A stretch of DNA of 64,000 nt from RYN-133 sp963754285 (GTDB lineage: Bacteria > Actinomycetota > Actinomycetes > Mycobacteriales > Jatrophihabitantaceae), in the NCBI GenBank assembly GCA_963754285.1, contig CAVWFN010000002.1, positions 186,001 to 250,000 on the forward strand, written 5' to 3'. Below are positions 62,171 through 64,000 of the stretch, in pieces. How positions within the stretch are numbered: the first letter of the stretch is position 1; the number at the start of each line of letters is the position of its first letter. Below the pieces are notes generated by a model that had not been told where the DNA came from, searched no databases, and saw nothing but the letters and a program-made list of their open reading frames with translations. Both the position numbers and the translations under genes were made by a program.

Positions 62171-62452
62171 GTGTTGACGCTGACTGACAGCGCCACGACC
62201 GAGATCCGCAACCTGATCGAGAACAACCCCGAGGTACCTGACGATGCGGGCATTCGTATCGCCAGCAACCCGGACGACGCGACGCTGACGCTCTCGCTCG
62301 CGCTCACCCCGGCCGAGGACGACGCCGTGATCGCCGAGAACGGCGCGCGCGTGTTCCTCGAGCCGACCGCAGCCGGGCTGCTCGACGACAAGACGCTCGA
62401 CGCAGGCGTCGACCCGCAGGGCCAGGTGCAGTTCGGCATCGCACCGCAGTAG
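62171..62452 (+). CDS. HesB/IscA-fold protein lacking cluster cysteines
   Basis: About 93 residues with the start LTLTDSATTEIRNLIENNPE and GIRIASNPDDATLTLSLALT, as in the HesB-like family in actinobacteria. IscA-type proteins bind Fe-S clusters through three cysteines; this protein has none, so it may have another role. GTG 62171 is preferred, with GGAAGG 9 nt upstream; an ATG at 62144 would add nine residues. A strong hairpin follows 12 bp after the stop. Confidence 0.75.
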   Translation: MLTLTDSATTEIRNLIENNPEVPDDAGIRIASNPDDATLTLSLALTPAEDDAVIAENGARVFLEPTAAGLLDDKTLDAGVDPQGQVQFGIAPQ

Positions 62453-62458
62453 CTGATC

Positions 62459-62524
62459 ACGTGTTCCTTCGTTGTGCCCGGCTCGGCGCAGTCCGACCGG
62501 GCACAACGGAGGAAGGCCTGATCG
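62459..62524 (+). terminator. SD-containing hairpin element, copy B
   Basis: TTCCTTCGTTGTGCCCGG (from 62464) and its 3' partner (to about 62513) form an 18-bp stem with a single G-U pair and a short loop. It lies between two convergent genes, so it probably works as a terminator in both directions. The 3' arm contains GGAGGAA. It aligns without gaps with 43899-43964. Confidence 0.7.
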
Positions 62525-62533
62525 TCCGCTCAC

Positions 62534-63605
62534 TCAGCCGGCGACGAGCCCGCGTCCCGTGATGAGCGGCAGATCGAGCGCGGTGAGCAGTCCCGGCGGT
62601 GCGGCCACGACCGCCTCGACCGCGTTGACCAGGCGCATCGCCGTCGCCTTGAGACCGGCGGTGTTGTGGTCGCCGTCGGTACCGAGCAGTTCGAGATCGA
62701 GCGTGTAGTTCGGCTCGCCGCTCACCTTGACGCGGTAGCAGCCTTGCCCCGCGGGCTGCGGCCAGTCCGGCCCGAGGTCAGGGCGCAGTCGCGTGACGTG
62801 TTCGAGCACGACGACCGGACGGCCGCCACGCATGCCGAGCACCTCGAACCGCAGGGCAGCCTGCGTGCCTTCAGCGATCGTGCCCGACGCGATGTCGAAC
62901 GTCTCCGGCGCGGGCAGCCGGAGGACGTTCTCTTTCACCTCGTCGAGTTCGACATCGAGGCCGGCGGCCAGCTGCCGCACGACCGAGCCCCACGCCAGCG
63001 ACAGCACGCCGGGCATCAGCAGCATCGGCGTCTCGTCCAGTGGCTTGCCGAACCCCATCACGTCGAACAGCACGGTCGCGCTGTCATAGGTCGAGTAGTC
63101 GAGCAACTCCATGCAGCGCACCTCGTCGATGCGCTCCGACACCGACGTCAGCACGAGCGGCAGCCAGTCGTTGGCGAAGCCCGGGTCGACACCGTTGACG
63201 AACAGCGACGCGCCGCCGTCGAGCGCCGCCTGCTTGATCGGGTCGGTGAGTTCCGGCGGGACGGTGCCGTCGGGGTACTGCAGGAACACCGGGCTGCTCG
63301 ACACGACGTTGATGCCCGCGGCGAGGAACCGCTTCAGGTCGTCGATCGCCTCCATCAGCCGGTTGTCGGCCATCGCGGTGTGCACGATGCAGTCGGGTTT
63401 CAGCGCAAGCAGCTCGTCCGCGTCATTGGTTGCGACGACGCCGAGATCGCGGTCCGAGGCCGGCCAGCTTGCCGGCGTCCTGCCCGACCTTGGCCGGGTC
63501 GGACACCCACACGCCGACGAGCTCCAGTTCAGGACGCGCGGTGATGCCGGCAATCGCATGCCGACCGACGTTGCCGGTGCTCCACTGGATCACTCGCAGG
63601 GTCAT
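62534..63605 (-). pseudogene. DapB-like NAD(P)-dependent reductase, frameshifted as assembled
   Basis: ATG 63605 begins MTLRVIQWSTGNVGRHAIAG, a Rossmann NAD(P)-binding start of the dihydrodipicolinate-reductase-like/amine dehydrogenase family common in actinobacteria. After AGKLAGL the frame breaks near 63460 and continues as DLGVVATNDADELLALKPDC to the end. One base too many (or two missing) explains it. The catalytic domain (GVDPGFANDWLPLVLTSVSE) is intact. The ATG overlaps the TGA expected for the upstream SDR gene. Confidence 0.75.
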
Positions 63606-64000
63606 GTCAGATCCGGGATCGGGCAGGTTCATGTTGGGTTTCTGCAACCCGCCGTGGACATCGAGCACCGCGCCGGTGAGGTACGCGCCGGCGGGGGAGG
63701 CCAGGTAGACCACGGCCGCGGCGATGTCCTCGACGACACCGAGCCGACCCAGCGGGGTCAGCCGCTCGATGCCCGTGCGCATCTCGTCGTTCTGCATCAC
63801 GATGTCGAGCGCGGACGTGGCCACCGAACCGACTGCGATGGCGTTCGCACGGATGCGCGGCGCGAGGTCTTCGGCGGCGAGTTCGGTGTAGTGGATCAGC
63901 GCGCCCTTGGCCGTCCCGTAGGCGAGGTAGCCGCGGCCGGCGACCTTGCCGACGACCGAGGCGATATTGATCACCGAGCCGCCACCGTTCTCGAGCATCA
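63602..64000 (-). pseudogene. Short-chain dehydrogenase/reductase, partial, C-terminal shift
   Basis: The start is beyond the window. Visible parts are GGGSVINIASVVGKVAG with the catalytic Ser region, YLAYGTAKGAL (YxxxK), and the C-terminal VYLASPAGAYLTGAVLDVHG. As assembled the frame runs on into the reductase start. Removing one extra base near 63620 gives GGLQKPNMNLPIPDLT and a TGA that overlaps the reductase ATG, the usual end of this SDR type. Confidence 0.7.

Overview
High-GC actinobacterial chromosome. The lineage call rests on mycothiol synthesis (mshC), the Pup-proteasome genes arc and dop, two F420-type oxidoreductases, the actinobacterial trio MSMEG_4193/DUF3090/SCO1664, and a KstR-controlled sterol side-chain degradation cluster. 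The genus cannot be named from the window. Genes are packed tightly, with many ATGA/GTGA start-stop overlaps, and at least 13 genes show a TANNNT hexamer only 6-7 nt before the start codon, as expected for leaderless mRNAs.

Layout. 0-4.3 kb: a TetR regulator coupled to a truncated flavoprotein, divergent from a flavin monooxygenase with a perfect operator between them, then a kinase-like protein and a membrane-protein pair. 4.4-18.5 kb: housekeeping genes (RecD-type helicase, aldo/keto reductase, luciferase-like oxidoreductase, uppP, the conserved trio, mshC, PAC2, metH) and small proteins, including a 55-residue membrane protein at 17856-18023. 19.1-26.6 kb: a form I aerobic CO dehydrogenase cluster (coxM-S-L, xdhC/YHS, coxD, coxG, coxE) with a convergent LysR gene. 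Nearly every cox gene is broken by single-base indels, mostly +1 G or C, while catalytic motifs are intact. 27.8-35.5 kb: HAD phosphatase, phosphodiesterase-like protein, GT39-like transferase, PPOX protein, RecB-type nuclease, signal peptidase I with a repetitive tail, site-2 protease and TrmI. 35.5-47.1 kb: ferredoxin, arc and, 7.8 kb later, dop. Between arc and dop lie an M75 protein, two secreted phosphoesterases, LemA, an M48 protease and a fluoride-resistance locus (riboswitch plus two FluC channel genes and a UspA protein). 47.1-48.9 kb: MFS exporter and MarR regulator. 49.0-60.0 kb: sterol catabolism (kstR, fadE34, hydrolases, wax ester/TAG synthase, and an igr-type operon fadE28-fadE29-chsH2-chsH1-ltp2) with four KstR-like boxes. 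60-64 kb: methyltransferase, asparaginase, DUF2277, an HesB-fold protein, a broken NAD(P)-dependent reductase and a partial SDR.

How the parts work together. KstR would repress fadE34, the esterase/wax synthase pair and the igr operon until a sterol CoA thioester is present. The igr enzymes remove the last three side-chain carbons as propionyl-CoA. The fluoride riboswitch appears to control translation of fluC by hiding or freeing its Shine-Dalgarno sequence. The cox genes would supply electrons from CO if the reading frames are intact in the real genome.

The most notable signals are the translational fluoride riboswitch, two homologous 66-nt hairpin elements 18.6 kb apart, the indel-dense cox block (sequence error or very recent decay), the separated arc and dop genes, the DEKP-repeat tail of the signal peptidase, and the compact KstR regulon. 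No tRNA, rRNA, CRISPR array or insertion sequence was seen.
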